This document shows positions 18,342-27,704 of a stretch of 64,000 nt of DNA, one piece after another. The notes below the pieces were generated by a model, which had not been told where the DNA came from, ran no database searches, and worked only from the letters and a program-made list of their open reading frames with translations. Numbering within the stretch: the stretch's first letter is position 1; the number at the start of each line of letters is the position of its first letter. Source of the DNA: Verrucomicrobiota bacterium (GTDB taxonomy: Bacteria > Verrucomicrobiota > Verrucomicrobiia > Limisphaerales > PALSA-1396); NCBI GenBank assembly GCA_016200005.1, contig JACQFP010000086.1:1-64000 (forward strand), read 5' to 3'. The translations under genes were made by a program, and so were the position numbers.

Positions 18342-20372
18342 ATGTCGCGCGATTATGTGCTGCAATCCTTCCGTTCGCCCGTCCATTTGCAGATTGATTA
18401 TGCCAAGGAACTCAACCCGCAACAGCTCGCGGCCGTGACCGCGCCGCCGGGTCCAGCGCTCGTCATCGCGGGTGCGGGTTCGGGCAAGACCCGCACCCTG
18501 ACCTATCGCGTCGCCTTCCTGCTCGAACAAGGCATCCCCGCCGACCGCATCCTGTTGCTTACGTTCACCAATAAGGCCGCTCGCGAGATGATGCGTCGCG
18601 TGGCGGATTTGTTGGGGAAGGAAATGCCGGCGTTGTGGGGCGGGACGTTTCATTCCATCGGCAACCGCATCCTCCGGGCGCACGCGGACCTGATGGGTTA
18701 CCAACGCGATTTCACGATCATGGACCGCGAGGACGCCAAGGATTTGATCGATGCCTGCGTGGGTGAGGCGGAAATCGACGTGAAGGCCGCGCGTTTTCCG
18801 AAAGGAGAAGTGCTGGGCGATATTTTTTCGCTGGCGCTCAACACACACGAATCCATCCCGGACATCTTGGATAAACAATATGATTACTTCGCCACGCTGG
18901 CGCCCCAGATCGAGGACGTGCAACGGCGATACGCCGCCCGCAAACGCGCCACCAACGCGATGGATTTCGACGATTTGCTTTCGCTCTGGCTCAAGCTGCT
19001 GCAAGACCACGCCGAAGTGCGCGAACATTACCAGCGTCGGTTTCAGTTCGTCCTGGTGGACGAATATCAGGACACAAACCAGCTTCAAGGCGACCTCATC
19101 GACTTGCTCGCCGGGCGGCATCACAACATCATGGTGGTCGGCGACGATGCGCAAAGCATCTACGCCTGGCGCGGCGCGAATTTCCAAAACATCCTGAAGT
19201 TTTCCGAACGCCATCCGGAAACCAAAACTTACAAAATCGAAACCAATTACCGCAGCACTCCAGAAATCCTCGACGTCGCGAACGCCGCCATAGCGCGCAA
19301 CCTCAAACAATTCGCCAAGCACCTCGCGCCCGTCCGCAAATCCGGGATGAAACCAGTGCTCGTGACTTGCGTCGAAGCAGCGGAGCAGGCCGCTTTCGTG
19401 GCCCAGCGCGTATTGGAACTTCGTGAAGAAGGCATTAACCCGAACCAGATGGCGGTGCTGTACCGTTCCCACTTCCACGCGCTGGAACTGCAACTGGAAC
19501 TGACGCGGCGCAACATCCCGTTCAGCATCACCAGCGGCATCCGCTTCTTCGAACAGGCGCACGTCAAGGACGTGGCCGCGTATCTGAAACTGGTTGCCAA
19601 TCCGCGCGACGAACTGAGTTTCAAGCGGCTGGTTCAACTGTTGCCCGGCATTGGACGAAAAGGAGCGGACAAACTCTGGAACGAGTTCAGTTCAAAATTC
19701 AAAATTCAAAATTCAAAGCTGAAGAGCGATCATCCGTTGGCCGATGCCATGCAAGCTTGCGCCACCGGCGTCCCGAAGAAAGCTGCCGTGGCCTGGGCGC
19801 AATTCGTTGCCACCATCGCTCAACTGGAAGCCGAGCCTATCCGAGGCAAAACCGCCGACATGATCAACGTCGTTCTCGAAGCAGGCTACGAGGATTACTT
19901 GCAGGAAACCTACGCCAACTTTCGCAACCGCCTGGAAGACCTGGAACAACTGGCCACGTTCGCGCGGCAGTTCGAGTCGTTGGAAGATTTTCTGACCCAG
20001 CTCGCCTTGCTGACGAACGTGGAAGCCGAAGACAATCAACCGGCGGACAACGACCATGAAAAAATCCGCCTCTCCACGATTCACCAGGCCAAGGGGCTGG
20101 AGTTCGACGTGGTCTTCATCATCATGCTTTGTGAAGGACTGTTTCCATCCGCGCGTTCGCTGGAGAATCTGGAAGGAGAAGAGGAGGAGCGCCGGCTTTT
20201 TTACGTCGCCATCACGCGGGCGCGCAACGAACTTTATCTGAGCTATCCGCTGATGCGGGCAATGCGAAGCAGCACCGGTGACCTGATGCAACAACCCTCG
20301 CGTTTTCTCGGCGAAATCCCCAAAGAACTGATCGACGAGTGGAATCTCAAGCCGTTCAATCCGTACGGGTGA
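18342..20372 (+). CDS. UvrD/PcrA-type SF1 DNA helicase
   Basis: The 676-aa protein carries the superfamily 1A motif series: LNPQQLAAV (Q motif), GAGSGKTRT (Walker A), LTFTNKAA (Ia), VDEYQDTN (II), VVGDDAQSIYAWRGA (III), TNYRST (IV), STIHQAKGLEFDVVF (V) and YVAITRARNEL (VI). The length is normal for the family. I chose ATG 18342 rather than an upstream in-frame codon because MSRDYVLQ gives a compact N-terminus. It unwinds duplex DNA 3'-5' in repair or replication restart. A heptanucleotide tract adds a short Lys/Gln/Asn-rich insert near residue 450. Confidence 0.92.
   Translation: MSRDYVLQSFRSPVHLQIDYAKELNPQQLAAVTAPPGPALVIAGAGSGKTRTLTYRVAFLLEQGIPADRILLLTFTNKAAREMMRRVADLLGKEMPALWGGTFHSIGNRILRAHADLMGYQRDFTIMDREDAKDLIDACVGEAEIDVKAARFPKGEVLGDIFSLALNTHESIPDILDKQYDYFATLAPQIEDVQRRYAARKRATNAMDFDDLLSLWLKLLQDHAEVREHYQRRFQFVLVDEYQDTNQLQGDLIDLLAGRHHNIMVVGDDAQSIYAWRGANFQNILKFSERHPETKTYKIETNYRSTPEILDVANAAIARNLKQFAKHLAPVRKSGMKPVLVTCVEAAEQAAFVAQRVLELREEGINPNQMAVLYRSHFHALELQLELTRRNIPFSITSGIRFFEQAHVKDVAAYLKLVANPRDELSFKRLVQLLPGIGRKGADKLWNEFSSKFKIQNSKLKSDHPLADAMQACATGVPKKAAVAWAQFVATIAQLEAEPIRGKTADMINVVLEAGYEDYLQETYANFRNRLEDLEQLATFARQFESLEDFLTQLALLTNVEAEDNQPADNDHEKIRLSTIHQAKGLEFDVVFIIMLCEGLFPSARSLENLEGEEEERRLFYVAITRARNELYLSYPLMRAMRSSTGDLMQQPSRFLGEIPKELIDEWNLKPFNPYG
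19691..19717 (+). repeat. period-7 tandem repeat (AATTCAA) inside helicase gene
   Basis: TTCAAAATTCAAAATTCAAA and the following bases form about four copies of a 7-nt unit. They encode SSKFKIQNSKLK, a low-complexity insert within the helicase 2B-like region. The tract keeps the reading frame. Confidence 0.85.
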
Positions 20373-20411
20373 TCAACCACATCGGCGACACTTGGTTGCC
20401 GCAATCACCTC

Positions 20412-21353
20412 TTACGACCCTGCCCGCACGGGAACTGGCGTCGCAACCGGCACCGCGTTGGTGTGCGGAAAATCGGTGGACAAATAATGGACCAATGAAG
20501 TGATCTGTTCCTTGTTCAATGGACCGCCGTGTTCTTGGGCAAACGCGGGCATCAGTGTGCCGGCTTTACCTTCGGTGACCCATTGCGCCCAATAAGCCGG
20601 CGTCGTGGGTACTTTGGGCACGTGCAGATCCGGCACCATCGTGGCGCGATGCTCGGCATCGTGGCAAATGGCGCAACCACCCTGATAAAGTTCCTTGCCC
20701 ATCTTGGCGACAGTCGGCTCAACATGGCATTTCGCACAATCGCCTTTGAAAACCGCCTGCCGGTCGGCCATCGCCGCGCGCATGTTCTGGCTCCGGTTCA
20801 CCGCACCCGCCACCTGCGGTGGTTGCGGCGGCGGTGTCGGAATGTTGACTTTGACCAGCAACGTTTTCACGCCGGTATTGCCGGCCACGGTGACGGTCTT
20901 GATCACGGTCCCGAATTTGCCCGCGAGGTTGACGGACACATCGATGGCTCCGTTTGTCCCCGGCGCAAGATGCCAGGGCTGCGGCGGCGTCTTGGCCAGC
21001 GTACAACCACAGGAGGTGCGAACGCTGTCGATCACAACTTCCGAGGGCGAAACATTCGTCAGGTTGAAGGTCAAATTGGCGGTAGGCTCGCCGAGTTTCG
21101 CAGTGTATTCCTTGCTGTCGGCATCCCACACCAAAGAACTGGCGGCGAGCGTCGGCGCGCTGGCGATTGCAGGCGTCGCAGTGAGGGGAGTCACGGGCCG
21201 GCTCGGCTGCGTTGGGAGCGTCAACAGGACCGGCGGTCTTACCGGGGGTTGCGGTCTTTCAGGACCGGGTGCGAAAGGTTGCGCCAGCACTGCCGTGGTG
21301 GCAGCCAACCATAGCGCCGCCAATACTTTGCCGATACGTCTGTTCAGTTGCAT
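20412..21353 (-). CDS. DUF1573 domain fused to cytochrome c domain
   Basis: The 313-aa protein has a signal peptide (residues 1-25, cut near LAQ), a proline-rich linker, a DUF1573-like Ig-fold domain (about 75-170) with the typical TSCGCT motif, and a C-terminal cytochrome c region with two haem sites (CAKCH 206-210 and CAICH 227-231) and a late Met region (GTLMPAF). It should be a periplasmic redox protein. Its neighbour, 135 nt beyond on the same strand, is another cytochrome-domain protein. The electron partner is unknown. Confidence 0.82.
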   Translation of the reverse strand: MQLNRRIGKVLAALWLAATTAVLAQPFAPGPERPQPPVRPPVLLTLPTQPSRPVTPLTATPAIASAPTLAASSLVWDADSKEYTAKLGEPTANLTFNLTNVSPSEVVIDSVRTSCGCTLAKTPPQPWHLAPGTNGAIDVSVNLAGKFGTVIKTVTVAGNTGVKTLLVKVNIPTPPPQPPQVAGAVNRSQNMRAAMADRQAVFKGDCAKCHVEPTVAKMGKELYQGGCAICHDAEHRATMVPDLHVPKVPTTPAYWAQWVTEGKAGTLMPAFAQEHGGPLNKEQITSLVHYLSTDFPHTNAVPVATPVPVRAGS

Positions 21354-21488
21354 AATCTCATTGAATGTAGCGAAACCCTAACCGATCCAAGCCAGTTTGA
21401 CGAGAAGATTTTGACGCGCCTTGCCTCCCGGTTCGATTTTGACGAAGCCATACCGCGTGATTTGTTTCTTGAAACTCAATCCGCTGTC

Positions 21489-24344
21489 TCAGTCCACATA
21501 AATCAGTTCGTTGGCCAACAGCAATATTTGCGCGTATTTCTGCCAGGCGTCTAGGTGCCCGGTCGATGATGATGGCGCGGCATTTTGCGATTCGGCAAAT
21601 TGATGCGCGAGTTTGATTTCATCATTGGTCGGGTCGCGTTGGAAGGCGAGTTCGTACAGCAGGCGGATGCGTTGCTCCTCAGTGTGCGCCGCCTTGAAGT
21701 CGGGCCGCGCCACGAGATGTTTTGCCAGTTGCACCACAAAGGGGCTGTTCATCAGGAACAACGCTTGCTGGGGAACAGTGGTGAAAAAACGCTGCGGACT
21801 CGTGGTGTCGGGACTCGCAAAGTCAAACGTGCGATAAAGGTTTGGAAGATTTTGACGGTCGATGTAACCATAGACCGTGCGGCGCGTGCTGAACGGCTCG
21901 GTGATGAGATCGACGGAGTGCCCGCCCGCAGTAAGGTCAAGTTTCCCGGCCACGGCGAGCAAGGTATCGCGCATCGCCTCAAAGTCGAGGCGGCGACGAT
22001 TCATCTTCCAGAGCAGTTGATTGCCCGGGTCAAGACTGGCGTTGCGCGGGTTGTCGTCGCTGCATTGCTGGTACGTGCTCGAAAGCACGATCCAACGATG
22101 CAGTTTTTTCAACGACCAACCTTCGTCCATGAGGCGCGCCGCGAGGTAATCGAGCAACTCCGGATGGGTCGGTGGCTCGGAACGCATCCCGAAATCGCTC
22201 GGCGTGTGCACCAGACCCGCGCCGAAATGCTCCAGCCAGATGCGATTCACGATCACGCGCGCGGTGAGCGGGTTGTCACGGCTGGCAATGGCGCGGGCCA
22301 GTTCCAAGCGGCCGCTTCCTTTTTGAAACGGCTTGCGAGCGCGGCCAGCGACGACTTCCACAAACTGGCGCGGCACTTCCGGGCCTTGATTGCCGGCATT
22401 GCCGCGAATGAAGACATGCGGTTCGGTGGGCGTCGCGTTGTCCACCAATGCCATCGCTCGCGGCGGCGCGCCGGGGTGCGTGGCTTCCAACTCGTCCAGT
22501 TTTCTGCGGAGCGCGCGCACTTTCTGGATCGACTTCACATCGAACAATCGCTCCACCTCACCGTCCGAAATCCTTGCGGGCGCATCGTCCGCGTAAAGCA
22601 CCTGTCGCAACGCTTCCTGGTCGGCTTCTGGCAATGTCGTCGGAGCAGGACCCTTGGTTTGGCCCTCTGGACCAATGATCTTTTTGTTCGCTTCGCATAC
22701 CTCCTGCCAGCTCTTGTCGGCCTCATCGAGTAATTTGCCGTAGCGTTCCGCCACTTCCTTCATCGAAGTCGGCGCGTTGCTGGAAAACGCTTTTGCTACG
22801 AGCGGGTTGATGTGTTTGCTCGCGTCCTCATTGGCGGCAAATCGCGCAGCCAACTCCTTGGCCCGCGCGGGGAATTCGCTTTCGGACAAATCCGCAAAGG
22901 CAAACCACGGGGCAAAAATCGGATGATGTTGCTTCCTCCAGTTTTCCAGACTGCTGACCCAATGTTGCGCCACTCCGGGGTCAAGTTTGCGTTCGCGCGC
23001 CAACCCCTCAGCCTTCGACTTGTCCGCCATGCGCGCCGTTTCCCAAGCCGTCAGCAGATAATCACCGGCGCGTTGGCGCAGTTGCGCGCGGGCGTTGGCC
23101 GCCGTGGTCGCGCGATAATCATTCAGTTCGTCATCCCGTTTTTCTCGTTCCGCCAGATATTCATTGTAAGCCGGCGGTTGCGTATTCTTTCCCAGCAACG
23201 GTTTCTCCGACGGCTCGGAGGAGCTGGCGAAAACTCCATAGAGCGAATAATAATCCTTGGTCGGAATCGGATCGAATTTGTGATCGTGGCAACGCGCGCA
23301 GGCCACCGTCAACGCCATGGTGCCGCGCATCACGACGTCGATGCGGTCGTCGATGATGTCGGGTTGGTTGTTCAGGAATCGCCGGCCCAACGTCAGAAAA
23401 CCGAGCGCGGCGAGCGGACGCTTGTCTTCACCGAGGTCCAACTGATCAGCCGCAATCTGCTGAATCAGAAATTGGTCGTAGGGCAGATCTTCATTGAGCG
23501 CGCGGATAACGTAATCCCGGTAGGTGTAGGAATACGGATAGCGCCGCTCCTCGTCGCCGGCCAGGTAACCCTTGGTGTCCGCGTAGCGCGCGACATCGAG
23601 CCAGTGGCGTCCCCAACGCTCACCGTATCTGGGCGACGCCAGCAAACGATCAACCACTTTCGAATAGGCTTCGGACGATTTGTCGGCAACGAACGCTACA
23701 ACTTCCTGCGGCGTCGGCGGCAGGCCCGCCAAATCAAACGTGACGCGTCGGATCAAAGTGCGTCTGTCCGCCTGGCGCGAAGGTGACATGTTTTTGGCCT
23801 CCAGCTTGGCGAGGATGAAATTATCAACCGGTGTCTGCACCCAGCGCTGGTTCTTAACGACGGGCACTGCGGGTCGCTTGACCGGCTGAAAGGCCCAATG
23901 TTGTTGATTTGAGAGTTGAGAGTTGAGAGTTGAGAGTTTGTCGGCGCGTGGATCGGGCGCGCCCATTTTCACCCAGGCTTCAAGGTCGGCGATTTTTTCG
24001 GCGGAGAGTTTCTTGTTCTTGGGCGGCATCTGCAAATCCTTGTCCGTGTATCGCACGGCCTTGATCAGCAGACTTTTCTCCGGATCGCCAGGGACAATGG
24101 ACGGGCCGGTGTCGCCGCCCTTGAGCAAATTGTCGCGGGTGTCGAGCCGCAAACCGCCTTTGATTTTTTCACTCTCTGCGCTGTGGCACTTGTAGCAGTG
24201 GTCCACCAGCAACGGACGAATCTTCTTCTCGAAAAACTCGACGCCAACAGCGTCAGGCTGCGTTGCCTGCGCGCCTTCCGCCATGGACAACCACAACATG
24301 ATACCGCTGAGAACTGCGAACTCGATTGACAATCGTAATCTCAC
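21489..24344 (-). CDS. PSCyt1/DUF1549/DUF1553 planctomycete-type cytochrome protein
   Basis: The protein of about 951 aa has a signal peptide (SIEFAVLSGIMLWLSMAEGAQA), an N-terminal cytochrome c domain with CYKCH near residue 50 and QMPP nearby, then DUF1549 (PVDNFILAKLEAK, GERWGRHWLDVARYADT, CARCHDHKFDPI) and DUF1553 (NPLTARVIVNRIWLEHFG, RRRLDFEAMRDTLLA, DTTSPQRFFTTVPQQALFLMN). The frame is open further upstream, but that part lies over a palindrome and repeat, so I place a GTG start at 24344. Such proteins pair with DUF1501 and occur beside polysaccharide or sulfatase loci; the biochemical role is not established. Confidence 0.85.
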   Translation of the reverse strand: MRLRLSIEFAVLSGIMLWLSMAEGAQATQPDAVGVEFFEKKIRPLLVDHCYKCHSAESEKIKGGLRLDTRDNLLKGGDTGPSIVPGDPEKSLLIKAVRYTDKDLQMPPKNKKLSAEKIADLEAWVKMGAPDPRADKLSTLNSQLSNQQHWAFQPVKRPAVPVVKNQRWVQTPVDNFILAKLEAKNMSPSRQADRRTLIRRVTFDLAGLPPTPQEVVAFVADKSSEAYSKVVDRLLASPRYGERWGRHWLDVARYADTKGYLAGDEERRYPYSYTYRDYVIRALNEDLPYDQFLIQQIAADQLDLGEDKRPLAALGFLTLGRRFLNNQPDIIDDRIDVVMRGTMALTVACARCHDHKFDPIPTKDYYSLYGVFASSSEPSEKPLLGKNTQPPAYNEYLAEREKRDDELNDYRATTAANARAQLRQRAGDYLLTAWETARMADKSKAEGLARERKLDPGVAQHWVSSLENWRKQHHPIFAPWFAFADLSESEFPARAKELAARFAANEDASKHINPLVAKAFSSNAPTSMKEVAERYGKLLDEADKSWQEVCEANKKIIGPEGQTKGPAPTTLPEADQEALRQVLYADDAPARISDGEVERLFDVKSIQKVRALRRKLDELEATHPGAPPRAMALVDNATPTEPHVFIRGNAGNQGPEVPRQFVEVVAGRARKPFQKGSGRLELARAIASRDNPLTARVIVNRIWLEHFGAGLVHTPSDFGMRSEPPTHPELLDYLAARLMDEGWSLKKLHRWIVLSSTYQQCSDDNPRNASLDPGNQLLWKMNRRRLDFEAMRDTLLAVAGKLDLTAGGHSVDLITEPFSTRRTVYGYIDRQNLPNLYRTFDFASPDTTSPQRFFTTVPQQALFLMNSPFVVQLAKHLVARPDFKAAHTEEQRIRLLYELAFQRDPTNDEIKLAHQFAESQNAAPSSSTGHLDAWQKYAQILLLANELIYVD
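23909..23939 (-). repeat. period-7 tandem repeat (AACTCTC) inside PSCyt1 gene
   Basis: About four copies of a 7-nt unit (GAGAGTT on the plus strand) encode KLSTLNSQLSN in the linker between the cytochrome and DUF1549 domains. The tract is in frame. Confidence 0.85.
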
Positions 24345-24410
24345 TGAACACGCAAAATATTGCCGACATGCCGCCAAAAACAAACTGTTTTCGTTTTGTT
24401 TTTCGGGGAG

Positions 24411-24449
24411 TCTCCACAATCTCAAAATCGCGCATCGGAACCATGAACC
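24411..24449 (+). repeat. copy 1 of a dispersed conserved motif of about 40 bp
   Basis: The core AAATCGCGCATCGG plus flanking bases (AATCTC before, CCATGAAC after) closely matches the minus strand at 56298-56341 and, more loosely, 34001-34043. This copy lies upstream of the PSCyt1 gene and abuts a 52-bp palindrome. Confidence 0.7.
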
Positions 24450-24499
24450 ACACAAGCCAACCTTTTGTCGCATATGCGACAAAAGGTTGGCTTGTGTGG
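24448..24499. repeat. perfect 52-bp palindrome
   Basis: The two 26-nt halves are exact reverse complements around a central CATATG, with no loop. The left half begins CCACACAAGCCAACC and runs into TTTTGTCGCAT. It lies 104 nt upstream of the chosen start of the PSCyt1 gene. It could be a repeat-derived cruciform, a very long operator or an assembly fold-back. Confidence 0.9.
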
Positions 24500-24620
24500 G
24501 CCGGCCACCGTGCACAATCGTTGCGTACTCTGTTCAGCACCGTTGGGATGAGAATTGAGTTTGGCCGGTGCCGCCGACCCAGGGTCGTGCCGCTCTCAGT
24601 TCAATCGCATCATTCCAGCT

Positions 24621-25640
24621 TCAGGCTTGCTGACGAATGTGCACCCAGGTGTGGACGTGCGGTTCGCCGCGGAAATACCAAATCATCGCCGGGCCTTCGA
24701 TCTGCCACACGTCCCACACGCCGTCGTTGCCGATGTCCTGGTTCTTGTAGAACGACATATGCAGGTTATCAAATCCGTTTGCCTCGACCAGCTTCAGCGC
24801 CTCGTCCGCGTCGGCTTTGCGGAACGGCGCGAGCACGTCAGCCATGACTTTGCGAACTTCCGCCTTCTGGTCGCGGGACAACGCGCTGAGCGGAATGCCG
24901 GGCAAACCGGCTTTCCTGCCGGTGAGCTTGACGGTGTCCGTGCCCGTCTCCTCGCGCGCGTCGCCCAGCAGCGCCATCTCCCGCTGTTTGCCGTCGAGCA
25001 TTTTGAAAACTTCATTCGCGCGCAACGCCTGATACCAATAAATGTTTCCCGGATGATTCGGCTTCTCGTTGAAACCCTGCGCCGCGTGCCCGTAAAAAAT
25101 CGGGCCGCCAAACGCCGCGCCTTCCACCGAATCGCCGTCGCAACGCCGCGTGACGTGACGTCCGGTCAGGACGAACTCGAACTTGCCCTTGCCCGGCTCG
25201 CCAAACAGCGCAATCGAAGAGCCGCCAAACCCTTCCCTGCCGGCGTCGTGCTCCACCTGCTGCATGACCTTCGCCGCGTATTCGGGACTGTGCAGGTCCA
25301 GGAAGATTTCGCGGATCATGGCCTGTTGATCGGCGTTGAAAAATTGAGCAACCGCCTTGTCCGTGATGTGCCAGTTGTTATCGACCTTGGAACGCAACGG
25401 ATGATCGAAAGGAAAAACCACCACCTTCCGTTGCTCTTCGGTCAGGCTTTTGTACAACGTGGCGACCAATGTTTCCGCTTGCGGTTTTCTGACTACGATT
25501 GTTTGAAGGCGTTCGGCCGCCAATGCCGGGAGCGCTCCGGTGGCCGCGACCGCCAGCCCGCTCACGGTGGTTTTGAGAAATGTCCTGCGGGTGATTTCGC
25601 TGCAACAGTCGCAGCCCTCGGAGAAAAGCGGAGGTGTCAT
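24621..25640 (-). CDS. Tat-exported DUF3500 family protein
   Basis: The 339-aa protein starts with a twin-arginine signal (TRRTFLKTTVSGLAVAA, about residues 18-34). The body matches the DUF3500 pattern: SLTEEQRKVVVFPFDHP, NWHIT, FEFVLTGRHVTRRCDGDS, GPIFYGH and the final WYFRGEPHVHTWVHI. The family is secreted, His-rich and uncharacterised biochemically. It sits with the PSCyt1 and DUF1501 genes on the same strand, so an extracytoplasmic degradative role is plausible. No enzyme activity can be claimed. Confidence 0.75.
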   Translation of the reverse strand: MTPPLFSEGCDCCSEITRRTFLKTTVSGLAVAATGALPALAAERLQTIVVRKPQAETLVATLYKSLTEEQRKVVVFPFDHPLRSKVDNNWHITDKAVAQFFNADQQAMIREIFLDLHSPEYAAKVMQQVEHDAGREGFGGSSIALFGEPGKGKFEFVLTGRHVTRRCDGDSVEGAAFGGPIFYGHAAQGFNEKPNHPGNIYWYQALRANEVFKMLDGKQREMALLGDAREETGTDTVKLTGRKAGLPGIPLSALSRDQKAEVRKVMADVLAPFRKADADEALKLVEANGFDNLHMSFYKNQDIGNDGVWDVWQIEGPAMIWYFRGEPHVHTWVHIRQQA

Positions 25641-25991
25641 GAGGAAACTTTACCGCAAAATCGCAACGCCGCCACAACAATTTCGGACGCTCCGAATGTG
25701 GCGGCAAGATTAAGTCGGAGGATTGCGCCAATCAAAAGGTTCAACATAAAGGCGTCAAGATGCCCAAGGGCATGGAAAGCTGGAGAGCTTTTTTGCGTCT
25801 CTGTGACTTTGGCGACTTGGCGTCACGATCGCTTCTCGATTCCAAAATTGATGATTCCAAGCGAAATCAAACCTTGACGTCCACCCCGCCCGTAACAACC
25901 CTGACGGCATGAGCGCCGGCCGGAAAAAGGTCTTCGTGATATTCGCTCAAACAGGCAGTAACAACCATAGTTTTGATCTCAAGCTAGATTC
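25641..25991. other. 351-nt gene-free region upstream of repeat-domain membrane gene
   Basis: No open frame of note. It holds fragments of the 'GCGTCTCTGTGACTTTGGCG' type of degenerate repeat common in these genomes (about 25796-25826) and a small hairpin with a T run (25776-25794) that has no upstream gene to terminate. It must contain promoters for the divergent DUF3500 gene and the plus-strand gene at 25992; I could not pick either. Confidence 0.4.
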
Positions 25992-27662
25992 ATGAGTGAG
26001 AAATCAGAAATGAAGCCATTTTCTCTCAACTTTACCCCATTATTTTTCACGGTTGTAGCGGGGATCATCGTTGCACTGTTTGCCTGGTGGCTCAACAGCG
26101 AGAAATTCGATTTAAGATACACGCTTTCCGAAAAAATCCCTTTGCGCTTTGGCGGCGCGTCGGAAGAAGCAGTTCAACAAATCGAGGTGAAGAATCTAAG
26201 CAAGAGGCCGATTGAAAGAATTCAAGTAAAGTTGCCTCCTCAGTTGACGACGTACGAAGTCTCGAAGAATTCACAGGCCGATCAGTTTGAGCATTTCAAG
26301 AACGCGCAGAGCGAGGAGTTCATTTACCCGACGTTGCCACCGCAAGGTTCGTTTCGCATCGTCTTCAAGACACCTGGGGAGGGAGTTGCAAAGAGCCAAG
26401 TTCAGGTTACCCACAACAAAGGAGAGGCAACGTACGCATTGGAGACGGGAGGAAGATCAACATCTGTCTTTGCTTGGGCTGCATTGCTTGGCCCTGCCAT
26501 TTGGCTCTTTTTGTCCTTCTTTTCACTCAGGTCGACACTCATCGACTCTTGGAGCTCCGACGCAGAATACCGGAGCGAGCGGGTTGTAAGACGGTCGATT
26601 CCGTTTTACATGTCCAACGAGAAGTGGGCTGAAATCCGTACCAAGGCAATTGCGAACCTTGGGAAATACCCTTATGAAAGTGTGCATGATGATATCGAGG
26701 ATTTGAGTTGCTATAAATGGCTTAACCGCGAAAAGCCGAATTTCCTGTCAGGTGATGAGTGGGACGTGCTGCGGAAAGCTTCGACAGAGCGTCTTCGTGC
26801 AGCTTTTGGCAAACGCTTGGAGAGTTTTTGGTCTGGTGATGAAGTTCCAAGGTATCTTCGAATCAAGAAGCCAGTGCAATATGCTTCTGGCAAATGGGAA
26901 GAGTTGCGCGTCGAATTACAGGAGAAGTTCCTTCGCAGAAGAGCCAGCGAGGGGTACGATAACCCTGTCCTAAAGTTACAGGAAACCAAGCCCGAGGGAA
27001 TAGAGCAGCCTGAATGGACCAAGAGCCAGGCAAAGCTCATTCAGCGTTTGGCCTCCCAACTATATGACGCGGCGCTACGTGAAGACTCTCCACTGAGCTA
27101 CGTCAAGAAGCAAAACCTGAACGTTCTCCCTAAAGACACTGCTGACGAATTGCTGAACAAAGCATACAAGGCTGAACTGAAAAGAATTCCGGACTTGGTC
27201 GTTGACGCGAACGCGGAAAAATTCCTCGGTGACGGAAAACCAGCATGGATGTCCGATGAAGATTATTCGACATATAAACAAAAAGCTGAACGTACGTTGC
27301 GAGTTGCAAAGAAGGACGTCCTCAATGGTCTCCTTGAACGCATACTCTTTAATGTTCAGCTACCCAAGAAGGAGTTGGAAGTGCTTGACTCCGAATTGCA
27401 AGAAAAGCTAAGAAAAATGGACGAAGAGATCAGGCTCGCGAAAGAGAAGAACCGTTCCGAAGCCGAAAGAATTTCAAAGGAATCCCAGGAACTCGCAAGC
27501 GACAGAGAGAAAGTTCTGAAGCAATTGCAGATCTTGAATAACCTGTTTACGGATCCACTTTCGATTGATCGCGTTGAATCCTACGATAACCCCTTCGCGT
27601 CCGGTAATTTCGAATTATTGAGGAAAGTTTCAATGACTTTACGCGCGGCGGACAAGCGTTGA
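25992..27662 (+). CDS. membrane protein with six ~43-aa 'EW' repeats and coiled coil, unrecognised
   Basis: I do not recognise this 556-aa protein. It has membrane segments at about 14-34 and 157-178, with a domain of about 120 residues between them (probably an outward beta domain, EVKNLSKRPIERIQVKLPP). From residue 206 to about 450 it repeats a unit seen as MSNEKWAEIRTKA, LSGDEWDVLRKAS, ASGKWEELRVELQ, IEQPEWTKSQAKL, a weak LPKDTADELLNKA and MSDEDYSTYKQKA. The aromatic positions 212, 257, 302, 342 and 426 are 40-45 residues apart, counting the weak fifth copy. A coiled coil follows at 456-518. Base composition is AT-richer than the neighbours, suggesting transfer. The conserved opposite-strand family genes continue on its far side. 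Confidence 0.7.
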   Translation: MSEKSEMKPFSLNFTPLFFTVVAGIIVALFAWWLNSEKFDLRYTLSEKIPLRFGGASEEAVQQIEVKNLSKRPIERIQVKLPPQLTTYEVSKNSQADQFEHFKNAQSEEFIYPTLPPQGSFRIVFKTPGEGVAKSQVQVTHNKGEATYALETGGRSTSVFAWAALLGPAIWLFLSFFSLRSTLIDSWSSDAEYRSERVVRRSIPFYMSNEKWAEIRTKAIANLGKYPYESVHDDIEDLSCYKWLNREKPNFLSGDEWDVLRKASTERLRAAFGKRLESFWSGDEVPRYLRIKKPVQYASGKWEELRVELQEKFLRRRASEGYDNPVLKLQETKPEGIEQPEWTKSQAKLIQRLASQLYDAALREDSPLSYVKKQNLNVLPKDTADELLNKAYKAELKRIPDLVVDANAEKFLGDGKPAWMSDEDYSTYKQKAERTLRVAKKDVLNGLLERILFNVQLPKKELEVLDSELQEKLRKMDEEIRLAKEKNRSEAERISKESQELASDREKVLKQLQILNNLFTDPLSIDRVESYDNPFASGNFELLRKVSMTLRAADKR

Positions 27663-27704
27663 GAGTTTTCCAATATCGGTTTGCAAGGGTTCGCGTCCGA
27701 ACAT

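Noticed and set aside
18114-19637. A 507-codon minus-strand open frame across the helicase gene
   Set aside because: It lies antisense to intact helicase motifs and has no recognised family; the plus-strand helicase explains the region.
24345-24515. Extended N-terminus of the PSCyt1 protein
   Set aside because: This part crosses a perfect palindrome and a dispersed motif and gives an unlikely peptide; a signal peptide begins right at GTG 24344.
25776-25794. Short hairpin with T run, looking like a terminator
   Set aside because: No plus-strand gene ends nearby and the stem is only 6 bp; it is part of a degenerate repeat region.
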